Shown here: piece after piece, positions 51,015 to 58,415 of the stretch | How the letters are laid out: each line of letters starts with the position of its first letter | How positions within the stretch are numbered: the first letter of the stretch is position 1 | NCBI GenBank assembly: GCA_016841045.1 | Contig: JAENZX010000005.1 | Span: forward strand, 1 to 64,000 | Length of the DNA stretch: 64,000 nucleotides | Source of the DNA: Thermincola carboxydiphila | GTDB taxonomy: Bacteria > Bacillota > Thermincolia > Thermincolales > UBA2595 | Direction: 5' to 3' | Notes under the pieces: model-generated | What the model was told of the DNA's origin: nothing | What the model saw: the letters and a program-made list of their open reading frames with translations, nothing else | Databases searched by the model: none | Translations under genes and position numbers: made by a program

Positions 51015-52925
51015 ATGAGCGTATTAGGGACCGACACTCAAAAGACCTATCAGGAACTCAAAGATCAAGCGGTACAAGCTGTTGAAGGCCTTAACACAAA
51101 ATCCTACGTCTTGGTAGGTACCGCTACCTGTGGACGGGCCGCAGGTGCACTTAACGTTCTGGAAACCTTCCGCAGTGAAATTGGAAAGCATAATGTTGAT
51201 GCCGAGATAATTGAAGTAGGCTGTATGGGACATTGCTATGCTGAACCGATGGTAATCGTCTATAAACCAGGTTTTCCAAAGATTTGTTATGGTTCTGTGG
51301 ATGAAGGCATTGCTACCAGATTAGTTACAGACTTCCTGGTAAATGATGACCCGTGTTTTGATTTTGCTATGGCAGCACTAGAGCCCAATGATTTTTTTCC
51401 GACATTTGAAGATTTTCCACGTGGAGTTTATGAACAGAAAGTTGTCCTTTCTGACTGCGGACTAATTGCCCCGGATGACATTGAACAGTATATAGCCAGA
51501 GACGGTTACGGAGGTTTGGCGAAAGCTTTATCAAAGGAACCAGAACGGGTTATTACAGAAGTAAAAGATTCAAATCTTAGAGGCCGGGGAGGCGCTGGTT
51601 TTCCTACCGGTGTTAAATGGGAAATATGTAGAAATGCCGAGGGGGACACAAAGTATGTTATCTGCAACGCTGATGAGGGCGATCCCGGAGCGTTTATAGA
51701 CAGGGCTCTTCTTGAATCAAATCCGCATCAGCTAATCGAAGGGCTGGCAATTGCTGCATATGCTATTGGAGCAAGTCAGGGATACATTTATGTACGGGCT
51801 GAATACCCGCTGGCCATTGAAAGGCTAAAAACGGCCATCGGGCAGGCCAGGGAAAAAGGGATTATTGGCAATTCAGTCATGGGAAGCAATTTTAGTTTTG
51901 ATATCAAGATTTTCCAGGGTTCCGGAGCCTTTGTCTGTGGTGAGGAAACAGCATTAATTGCTTCCATAGAAGGAAATGCCGGAATTCCCAATCATCGTCC
52001 GCCATTCCCGGCTGTTTCTGGACTTCACGGAAAGCCTACCATAATAAACAATGTTAAGACCTTGTCTTATATAACCCATATTATCCGTAACGGAGCTGAA
52101 TGGTTTAAGAGTATAGGTACACCTGGTACTCCGGGCACAGCGGTTTTTGCCCTGGCCGGAAAGGTTGTTGGAACGGGCCTTGTTGAGGTTCCAATGGGAA
52201 CTACCATAAGAACCCTGATATATGACGTAGCTGACGGGATAAAGAACGAAAAGAACTTTAAAGCTGTTCAGATAGGTGGTCCTTCAGGCGGGTGTCTCCC
52301 TGAATCTTCCTTGGACCTTCCCATCGATTTTGATTCACTACAGCAGGCCGGTGCCATGATGGGTTCAGGTGGCCTTGTAGTCCTTGACGAAGAAGATTGT
52401 ATGGTTGAGATAGCAAGATTTTTCCTCGAATTTACCCAGAACGAGTCATGTGGTAAGTGTACCTTCTGCCGCCTGGGAACCAAGCAGATGCTTGATATAC
52501 TCACTGATATTACAAAAGGGAAAGGGAAACTTGAAGACATTGACCTACTGCTGGAGTTGGCGGTCGATATTAAAGCGGGTTCTTTATGTGCTTTGGGCAA
52601 GACTGCTCCTAATCCGGTGTTAACCACCATCAGGTTTTTCCGTGATGAGTATGAGGCACATATAACAGAAGGACGCTGTCCGGCTCTGATGTGCAAGGAG
52701 CTTATCACTTACGTCATAGATGAGAAAAAGTGCAGTAAATTATGTGACGCATGTATAGGAAGCTGCCCGGTTGAGGCTGTATATACTAGGTCTGATATGC
52801 TCAAAGATATCTATCTTGATAAGTGTGTCAAGTGTGACAACTGTTTGGTCACATGTCTGCCTCTTTACCAGGCTGTTATTAAAGTATCACCACCTATAGA
52901 GGCAGGGGGGAATCAAAATGGCTAA
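51015..52925 (+). CDS. nuoF: NADH dehydrogenase 51-kDa (NuoF/HndC-like) subunit
   Basis: 636 aa. N-terminal thioredoxin-like [2Fe-2S] domain (residues 30-110; Cys in ATCGRAAGA and GCMGHC). It is followed by the NuoF core with the NADH-binding RGRGGAGFPTG and FMN-binding ICNADEGDPGAF motifs and the N3-type [4Fe-4S] site ESCGKCTFCRLG. A C-terminal two-cluster ferredoxin domain follows; its first motif is the slightly unusual C-x3-C-x2-C-x3-CP (CSKLCDACIGSCP) and its second is CVKCDNCLVTC. This long form is typical of hydrogenase/formate dehydrogenase diaphorases of anaerobes. The next gene overlaps by 8 bp. Confidence 0.95.
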   Translation: MSVLGTDTQKTYQELKDQAVQAVEGLNTKSYVLVGTATCGRAAGALNVLETFRSEIGKHNVDAEIIEVGCMGHCYAEPMVIVYKPGFPKICYGSVDEGIATRLVTDFLVNDDPCFDFAMAALEPNDFFPTFEDFPRGVYEQKVVLSDCGLIAPDDIEQYIARDGYGGLAKALSKEPERVITEVKDSNLRGRGGAGFPTGVKWEICRNAEGDTKYVICNADEGDPGAFIDRALLESNPHQLIEGLAIAAYAIGASQGYIYVRAEYPLAIERLKTAIGQAREKGIIGNSVMGSNFSFDIKIFQGSGAFVCGEETALIASIEGNAGIPNHRPPFPAVSGLHGKPTIINNVKTLSYITHIIRNGAEWFKSIGTPGTPGTAVFALAGKVVGTGLVEVPMGTTIRTLIYDVADGIKNEKNFKAVQIGGPSGGCLPESSLDLPIDFDSLQQAGAMMGSGGLVVLDEEDCMVEIARFFLEFTQNESCGKCTFCRLGTKQMLDILTDITKGKGKLEDIDLLLELAVDIKAGSLCALGKTAPNPVLTTIRFFRDEYEAHITEGRCPALMCKELITYVIDEKKCSKLCDACIGSCPVEAVYTRSDMLKDIYLDKCVKCDNCLVTCLPLYQAVIKVSPPIEAGGNQNG

Positions 52926-53559
52926 TTCAGTTACTATTACCATAGATGGAAAACAGATATCGGCTGCAGAAGGTGATAAACTCCTTTGGGTTGCTCTGGA
53001 AAATGGGATTTATATTCCACATTTATGTGGAATAAAAGAAAAAGAAAAACCAGATGCAAGCTGTAGACTTTGTTTTGTAGAAGTTGAAGGAATGGCTAAT
53101 CCTGTAACTTCCTGCACCCTGCCGGTTACTGATGGAATGGTTGTTAAGACTCGGACAGAACGCGTTGACAGGTTAATTGCAACAGGATTTGAGCTTTTAT
53201 TGACAAACCACCGCTTGGGCTGTGCTAAATGCGCTAAGAATGGATCCTGCCAACTGCAGAAGATTGCTAAAGAGCGGGGACTGAAATTGAGATTAACCCG
53301 CCTACGGTCTGTATTAAAAGAAATGCAGACTGACGATAGTCTAGGTTCCGTAGCTTTTGATCCGTCCAGGTGTGTCCTGTGCGGTCAGTGCGTATGGGCG
53401 GACCGCAAAGAGAACAAGGGTAATATTGGCTTTATCAGAAGGGGTATTTCCCGTAAAGTATCCACCTTTGGTGAGGTTCCCCTTGCGGAATCCGGTTGTA
53501 CCCGTTGTGGCAAGTGTGTTGAGGTTTGTCCTGTAGGTGCTCTGGTAAAGAATAGCTAA
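52918..53559 (+). CDS. NuoG/HoxU-like iron-sulfur subunit (short)
   Basis: 213 aa. N-terminal [2Fe-2S] ferredoxin domain (CGIKEKEKPDASCRLC...SC), the NuoG-type His-Cys3 [4Fe-4S] region (HRLGCAKCAKNGSCQLQ), then a two-cluster ferredoxin domain. In the first ferredoxin motif the fourth ligand seems lost (CVLCGQCVWAD instead of CxxCxxCxxxC); the second (CTRCGKCVEVCP) is complete. No molybdopterin or hydrogenase domain follows, as in HoxU. Overlaps nuoF. Terminator follows. Confidence 0.88.
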   Translation: MANSVTITIDGKQISAAEGDKLLWVALENGIYIPHLCGIKEKEKPDASCRLCFVEVEGMANPVTSCTLPVTDGMVVKTRTERVDRLIATGFELLLTNHRLGCAKCAKNGSCQLQKIAKERGLKLRLTRLRSVLKEMQTDDSLGSVAFDPSRCVLCGQCVWADRKENKGNIGFIRRGISRKVSTFGEVPLAESGCTRCGKCVEVCPVGALVKNS

Positions 53560-53586
53560 AAAAAGGCAGCCCATGGCTGCCTTTTA
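53560..53586. terminator. Bidirectional terminator
   Basis: AAAAGGCAGC-CCAT-GGCTGCCTTTT between the diaphorase operon and the convergent small gene. Confidence 0.85.
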
Positions 53587-53589
53587 GAT

Positions 53590-53808
53590 TTAGCCTTTTT
53601 CTTTGTCCGACAGACCCCGGGAAGTGAGATTATTTGGCGGGGTTTTGTAGGGGTTGTTTTTCATAAACTCTTCCGAAGGTTCAAGGTCTTGTTTTCCTTC
53701 AACCACCATTTCTCCTTTGGTCTGCAGGTTTAATCCAGTAGGGTCACCAATACTGTAAAATTGCGGCCCTGCATCATCAGGCTGTTTGGAATGCTTACTT
53801 TTATCCAT
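53590..53808 (-). CDS. Small hydrophilic protein, unknown
   Basis: 72 aa, very polar and probably disordered (MDKSKHSKQPDDAGPQFYSIGD ... PSEEFMKNNPYKTPPNN). I chose the ATG at 53808 with GAGGTGA upstream on the minus strand. Resembles small acid- or spore-related proteins in composition only. Confidence 0.5.
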   Translation of the reverse strand: MDKSKHSKQPDDAGPQFYSIGDPTGLNLQTKGEMVVEGKQDLEPSEEFMKNNPYKTPPNNLTSRGLSDKEKG

Positions 53809-53914
53809 TATTGTCACCTCTTCTTTTGCACTTTACAATAGTTTGCCTACGTATTAAGATAATTATGATTTATTACAATAGATATTTTTCATTATCTAAG
53901 TGGGGTATGATAAA

Positions 53915-54433
53915 ATGTGTGTATCAATTGTTTTTGCCTTAAATCTTACAGAGTATGATGGCAAAGTTTTTATTGAGAAAATAAAGAAACTGGGAAATGA
54001 CTATCAATACGGTGTTGGCATAGGTTCTGAGAAACTGCATCCGGAGATTGCAGATACAGTGCCCATAATTTTATCAAAACCGGATGTAGTATTTGAAGTA
54101 CATGATATGGCAGAACAGCATTGTGCCTGTGACATTGATCAGGATATTAGAAATGGGAGTAGAACTGGCAGAAAAAGCAAATTTTTTGATTTCGTCAGGG
54201 AAATTGCTGAATTAGATGGTGTATCATCATTGTCTATCATGTTTTTTGAGGAGGCATTACCTGATGAAATTAATATTAGGAAACATTGCGGCAGTCTGGA
54301 GGAATTTGTGGAACTTCTCAACAGGTGGAATACGTGGCAGGTTGAGAGATATGAGCCTATTCGTGGTGCGTATGAAATTGCTGATTCAAGCCCCCTATTA
54401 TATACCTTTACCGAAAAAGCATTGCTTAATTAG
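53915..54433 (+). CDS. Unknown soluble protein
   Basis: 172 aa, alpha/beta (VSIVFALNLTEYDGKVFIEKI ...). A short Cys pair (HCACDIDQD) is the only notable motif. The start ATG at 53915 has GTGGGG about 10 nt upstream; a GTG at 53900 is the alternative. No family recognised. Confidence 0.5.
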   Translation: MCVSIVFALNLTEYDGKVFIEKIKKLGNDYQYGVGIGSEKLHPEIADTVPIILSKPDVVFEVHDMAEQHCACDIDQDIRNGSRTGRKSKFFDFVREIAELDGVSSLSIMFFEEALPDEINIRKHCGSLEEFVELLNRWNTWQVERYEPIRGAYEIADSSPLLYTFTEKALLN

Positions 54434-54472
54434 TCTGGCAACTTTAGCAATGAGGGAATAAATAATTGATGT

Positions 54473-54498
54473 ACCTCCAAAAATAACTTTTGGAGGTG
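54473..54498 (+). promoter_or_regulatory. Hairpin covering the ribosome-binding site
   Basis: Perfect 10-bp stem ACCTCCAAAA / TTTTGGAGGT with loop ATAAC. The 3' arm contains the GGAGGTG ribosome-binding site of the gene at 54506. May also act as terminator of the preceding gene (T-rich tail). Confidence 0.6.
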
Positions 54499-54505
54499 TT
54501 TTATT

Positions 54506-54790
54506 GTGGAAACATATGTTACTGGTAAAATAGGCAGGGATAAGGCTGAGAATGGGAGTATTAAGGGTGTAATTGATAGATTGTCACCGGTAGGTTACAA
54601 TTTTATCGAAAAAAATGACTACCTTGAATTCAACAAGGTTGGCAGGGTTGAGTCAGTAATAACTGAAATGGTTCCTGTTTGTGAGGATCATGGTCTTGAT
54701 GTGGAAGATTTTCATCTAATTGAGTATAGGAAAAGTGACGGTTTAGAAAGAAGCCGGTACGAAGATGGCAGGATTATCCGAAACAGATAA
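54506..54790 (+). CDS. Small unknown protein
   Basis: 94 aa, soluble. GTG start behind GGAGGTG that lies inside a hairpin, so translation is probably controlled. Sequence (METYVTGKIGRDKAENGSIKG, EMVPVCEDHGLDVEDFHLIEYRK) shows no family that I recognise. Confidence 0.5.
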   Translation: METYVTGKIGRDKAENGSIKGVIDRLSPVGYNFIEKNDYLEFNKVGRVESVITEMVPVCEDHGLDVEDFHLIEYRKSDGLERSRYEDGRIIRNR

Positions 54791-54850
54791 AGGTTTTTTA
54801 TGGTTTCCAGTACTTTGCTACTACACCTTAGGGTCATGACAAAGGCAGCT

Positions 54851-54899
54851 CCGCTTGTTAAAATGGAATCAGGAAGTTTGTGACCATTTTAACAAGTGG
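54851..54899 (+). promoter_or_regulatory. Long leader hairpin before decahaem gene
   Basis: Arms CTTGTTAAAATGG (54854-54866) and CCATTTTAACAAG (54884-54896), perfect over 13 bp and extendable by three pairs that include the GTGGGGG ribosome-binding site. No T-run, so it is likely an RNA regulatory structure or a protein-binding dyad. Confidence 0.6.
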
Positions 54900-54909
54900 G
54901 GGCATGAAT

Positions 54910-55905
54910 ATGGAACAAATTAAAACAGCGCCTTCTCCACAGGTTAAGACAAAAAGATATTTAATTGCCGCGGTACTTGGTATCGTGGTATTTGTTTTTA
55001 TAATGAGCTTATGGTACTATGTACCAAGTCTGGGTGCGGGGGAAGCAGGCTATTGTGCAAAGTGCCATGCCATGAAACCGGAATACCTGACATGGCAGCA
55101 ATCTAACCATTCACAGTTCCAGTGCAAAGAATGTCATAGAGAATCAGGGGTGTCTAATTTCATAAGTTACCAGGGAAGATTGGTTAAGGAAATTTTCTTT
55201 TACCGTTCCGGAAGTGATCCGCTAAAACAGATCAGTAATCCTGTGTCAAGCTCAGCGTGCCTGAAGTGCCATTCTGAAAACAGGAAGTACAGTCCTTCGT
55301 CAGATACGGTTATTCCTCACAGCAAGCATCAGAAAAAGGGGATAGAGTGTACTGCCTGCCACGCCGGCGTTGCTCATGGTCGAATTGTTGAACGGGGCAT
55401 GACCCAAAAACTACCTGCTGAAGACTGGAATATGAGTGTTGCTATTGAGCAAATGGATTTTAAATACACGACCCCAAGAATGGCCGTATGCCTAGATTGT
55501 CATGGAAAGCGTCAGGTAGAAATGACCTGTTCAGCCTGCCATTCAAAACAGATAATACCTGCAACCCATAAATCAGAAGGATGGGAGAGGCAGCACGGGC
55601 TTGCTGCCAAAGATGATTTTAAACCGTGTAATTTATGTCACGTCTATACTCTGAAAAAAACTGTTGATGTTAGTTCAATCTCACTTTCCGACTATATAAA
55701 ACAAAACAGTTATTGCTACAACTGCCATCTTACTAAACCTTCATCCCATAAGGAAGGTGGGTTTGGCGCAGTCCACGGCCAATTGGTCAAGTCGCGTGGA
55801 ATGAATAATTGTCTCGGGTGTCACGATATAAATGAGAGTAAAAAGACTAAAAACTCCGGACCAATTAACGAGGTATACTGTAATAAATGCCATTGGTTTA
55901 AATAA
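54910..55905 (+). CDS. NapC/NrfH-type membrane-anchored decahaem cytochrome
   Basis: 331 aa. An N-terminal transmembrane helix (about residues 17-38) is followed by ten CXXCH motifs: CAKCH, CKECH, CLKCH, CTACH, CLDCH, CSACH, CNLCH, CYNCH, CLGCH, CNKCH. The first is CAKCHAM, as in NrfH/NapC where Met ligates haem 1. NapC and NrfH have four haems; ten suggests an extended membrane quinol dehydrogenase/wire (comparable in principle to CymA- or ImcH-like proteins). ATG 54910 has GTGGGGG 8 nt upstream; ATG 54904 is also possible. Likely quinol oxidase for the extracellular electron chain. Confidence 0.85.
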   Translation: MEQIKTAPSPQVKTKRYLIAAVLGIVVFVFIMSLWYYVPSLGAGEAGYCAKCHAMKPEYLTWQQSNHSQFQCKECHRESGVSNFISYQGRLVKEIFFYRSGSDPLKQISNPVSSSACLKCHSENRKYSPSSDTVIPHSKHQKKGIECTACHAGVAHGRIVERGMTQKLPAEDWNMSVAIEQMDFKYTTPRMAVCLDCHGKRQVEMTCSACHSKQIIPATHKSEGWERQHGLAAKDDFKPCNLCHVYTLKKTVDVSSISLSDYIKQNSYCYNCHLTKPSSHKEGGFGAVHGQLVKSRGMNNCLGCHDINESKKTKNSGPINEVYCNKCHWFK

Positions 55906-55957
55906 ATTTGACGCAAATTTACAGCTTACGTAAATTACCTGTCATAACATTAGGCTT

Positions 55958-55974
55958 ATTAGGTAACACCTAAT
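55958..55974. promoter_or_regulatory. 17-bp palindrome
   Basis: ATTAGGT-AAC-ACCTAAT, perfect, between the decahaem gene and the Met/Pro-rich gene. Candidate operator. Confidence 0.4.
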
Positions 55975-56007
55975 CTAAGAAAGAAATTTCAAGGAGGGTG
56001 TTAGAAG

Positions 56008-56427
56008 ATGACCCAAGCCAAAAGATATCACCAATCTAACCAACAAAATACAATGGGCAACCAGATGCAGGGAACAACGGCCATGCCAATGATGTTTCCC
56101 ACCCCACCTGTGATGGTCCCTCCGGTGATGATGCCACCAGTGATGATGCCGCCTTTTATGGCTCCACCGGTAATGACCCCACCTGGAATGATGATGGCGG
56201 TTCCACCAATACCTGTGATGATACCCATTCCACAAATGATGATGCCAAACCAGCAGGGGATGCCAAACCAGCAGGGGGTGCCTAACCAACAAGGGATGCC
56301 AAACCAACAAGGGATGTCAAATCAGCAGGGGACGCAATACCAACAATCAATGCCACACCAACAGGAAATGCAGAACCAAAAAATTATGCCAAATCAGCAG
56401 ACCGCTCAAAATCAAACGCAGGGCTAA
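56008..56427 (+). CDS. Met/Pro/Gln-rich repetitive protein
   Basis: 139 aa of low complexity. Residues 28-75 are Met/Pro/Val (PPVMMPPVMMPPFMAPP); residues 78-135 are repeats of PNQQGM-type units; the ends are Gln/Asn-rich. No signal peptide. Composition resembles spore-coat or surface-structure proteins. AAGGAGGGTG before the ATG makes expression plausible. Methionine clusters can bind soft metals such as copper, but that is only a possibility. Confidence 0.6.
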   Translation: MTQAKRYHQSNQQNTMGNQMQGTTAMPMMFPTPPVMVPPVMMPPVMMPPFMAPPVMTPPGMMMAVPPIPVMIPIPQMMMPNQQGMPNQQGVPNQQGMPNQQGMSNQQGTQYQQSMPHQQEMQNQKIMPNQQTAQNQTQG

Positions 56428-56452
56428 GTCTACAAGAAGAATCTATAATAAA

Positions 56453-56500
56453 ACCACCTTCCAATTGAACTGATCCAGTTCGAGATGGAGGTGGTACTTT
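56453..56500. terminator. Bidirectional hairpin terminator
   Basis: Outer ACCACCT / AGGTGGT and inner TTGAACTG-ATC-CAGTTCGA pairing between convergent genes. Confidence 0.75.
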
Positions 56501-56515
56501 TATATTACTGCTTCA

Positions 56516-56887
56516 TTACTGATTGCTCTTTGAATCTCCAGACGGACTCTTTGTAGGTGGGGTTGCACTTTTAAGAGTATTGACAAATAAATCCATTGTC
56601 ATTCCGATTGAAGAACCAAGCTTCTCACCATATTCTCTTCCCATTGTGTTCCAGGTCTGTTCTCTTATATCATGAGGCTGGTATGAATACTGAAGATTAT
56701 CGGCAGTGGTGCCGGTAAACTGCTTTAAAGGGTTATTTATCAGTTGATCGTAGGCCATTAATCCATACTCTGAATACATTCCAATAAGCTTGCCTATATA
56801 GCTTCCAGTCGAAGCGCCCATTTGTTCCCAAAGACTTACAAGGTTTACTTCATTTTGATTTGTATTATCCTGATTTGAATTATCCAT
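56516..56887 (-). CDS. Small unknown protein
   Basis: 123 aa with Asn/Gln/Ser-rich ends and a helical middle containing Gly-rich turns (GASTGSYIGKLIGMYSEYG; LGSSIGMTMDLFVNTL). Might be surface- or spore-associated like its convergent neighbour. GAGGAGT precedes the ATG on the minus strand. Confidence 0.5.
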   Translation of the reverse strand: MDNSNQDNTNQNEVNLVSLWEQMGASTGSYIGKLIGMYSEYGLMAYDQLINNPLKQFTGTTADNLQYSYQPHDIREQTWNTMGREYGEKLGSSIGMTMDLFVNTLKSATPPTKSPSGDSKSNQ

Positions 56888-57104
56888 AACGACAACTCCT
56901 CTTTTTGTTACTCCAAATTGTTTTTATATTTTTATATATTGTTAGCTTTGGTCGGTCTATTTATAAGAGGTATTTATAGGTACGATAAACTTTACCTGTA
57001 AAAACAAAATGATGAAGCATACCCGTATAAAATATTACCGTTTCCAAAGACTAAGAAAGCAGTATTGAGAGTAGCCGAAACGATTGAAACCAGGAGGCAC
57101 AGAT

Positions 57105-57584
57105 ATGGGGCAAACTAACCTGACAATTGCCGATGTGGCGCAAATGGCGGTAGCCATGGAAACAAAAGGCATGCACTTTTACAATTGGGCGGCAACACAA
57201 TTTGATAATAGGCTTATACGAGATATATTCTTGAGGCTTTCAGAGGATGAAAAAGAACACGTAAAAGTATTTAAGAAGCTGCTTGGTCTGTCAAGTGCAG
57301 GACAGCAATTGAAGGTAGATTCCGGACGTTATTTAAAAATGATAGGACAAAGAGGGGATATTTTTCCTCAACACGGGGAAATTAACGATGTCAGTTCGCC
57401 GGCCGAAGCGTTATCACTGGGTATACAGGCTGAAAAAGATGCTATTCTAATGTACCAGGAATTATATAATGCATCAGAATCCGATGAAGTAAAAAAAGCA
57501 ATTGGGAAACTACTCGAAGAAGAAAAAATGCATCTAGTGGAACTACGTGATTACATGGATGAGTTAAAGCATTTTAATCATTAA
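57105..57584 (+). CDS. Ferritin-like/rubrerythrin-domain protein
   Basis: 159 aa. Two helix pairs with the Glu/His pattern of di-iron ferritin-like proteins (EMETKGMHFYNWAA...RLSEDEKEHVKVF and GIQAEKDAILMYQEL...LLEEEKMHLVELRDYM). It lacks the rubredoxin CxxC knob. Likely peroxide or iron handling. I chose the ATG at 57105 with AGGAGG upstream. Confidence 0.8.
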   Translation: MGQTNLTIADVAQMAVAMETKGMHFYNWAATQFDNRLIRDIFLRLSEDEKEHVKVFKKLLGLSSAGQQLKVDSGRYLKMIGQRGDIFPQHGEINDVSSPAEALSLGIQAEKDAILMYQELYNASESDEVKKAIGKLLEEEKMHLVELRDYMDELKHFNH

Positions 57585-57610
57585 AAAACACCCGCTATGG
57601 TGAACGGGTG
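57583..57610 (-). terminator. Terminator of the minus-strand cluster
   Basis: CACCCG / CGGGTG stem followed on the minus strand by six Ts; ends the iclR gene. The T-run overlaps the end of the ferritin-like gene. Confidence 0.7.
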
Positions 57611-57618
57611 ATCAAGAA

Positions 57619-58362
57619 TTAAACCTTAAACCGTTTTGATATTTCTTGAGCCGCAGAGATGACCAAATTGCTCAATTCTGTTATCCTATCGTCGGAAAAT
57701 CTGGTCTGCGGCCCGGCAATGCTCACGGCCGCTGCTTCGCGACCTGGATAATTGCTTACAAAAGCAGCAATAGCATTTACTCCATTACCCAATTCATCCC
57801 GTGACACCGCAAAACCTTTTTCGCGGCAGTCCTCTAATTGTTGTAAAAGTACGTCTACACTGGTTATAGTTTTATCTGTAAAGGCTTCTAAAGGCTGAAT
57901 TTTGGCCAGGATTTTCTGCAAACTTTTTTGGGAAAGATTGGCAAGCATAACTTTACCAGAAGAAGTGCAGTGTAGGGGCCCACGGGCCCCTACTCTAACA
58001 CCGCCGTGAATAGGTGAGGCCTCTATTTTTTCAAGATAGAGCACCTTATCATCATCCAAAACTGTAAAATTAACTGTTTCATTTGTTTTTTCTGCCAGCT
58101 CTTTAATCACCGGCAGAACGCAGCTCCTGATGCCGGATTTCTCCAGCATATCGTAACCCACCTTAAAAAACTTGTAGGACAACAGGTAATCACCAATCTC
58201 CGGATCTTGTTCCAAATAACCACTAGCTTCAAGGGTTTGAGCCAGTCGGCAGACAGTACTTTTGGGGATATCCAGTGCGGTACTGAGTTCTTTAATACTC
58301 ATCCTTCCTTTAAGGGCAATAGAGTCTACTATATCCATTGCTTTTTTAACTGAATTTATCAT
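57619..58362 (-). CDS. IclR-family transcriptional regulator
   Basis: 247 aa. N-terminal winged HTH (MSIKELSTALDIPKSTVCRLAQTLEASGYLEQD) and the C-terminal GAF-like IclR effector domain (LHCTSSGKVMLANL, GNGVNAIAAFV). I chose the ATG at 58362, preceded by GGGGATGGTG; an ATG at 58380 lacks a ribosome-binding site. Last gene of the decarboxylase/TRAP cluster, probably its ligand-responsive regulator. Confidence 0.88.
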   Translation of the reverse strand: MINSVKKAMDIVDSIALKGRMSIKELSTALDIPKSTVCRLAQTLEASGYLEQDPEIGDYLLSYKFFKVGYDMLEKSGIRSCVLPVIKELAEKTNETVNFTVLDDDKVLYLEKIEASPIHGGVRVGARGPLHCTSSGKVMLANLSQKSLQKILAKIQPLEAFTDKTITSVDVLLQQLEDCREKGFAVSRDELGNGVNAIAAFVSNYPGREAAAVSIAGPQTRFSDDRITELSNLVISAAQEISKRFKV

Positions 58363-58415
58363 AGTTTTCACCATCCCCATTGCAGGTTTGTTTTAGAAAT
58401 AAAAGCATTTGTATA

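Noticed and set aside
55975-56310. Minus-strand frame rich in Trp/His/Pro repeats
   Set aside because: It is the antisense reading of the Met/Pro/Gln repeat gene; repeats in one frame create repeats in others, and there is no ribosome-binding site.
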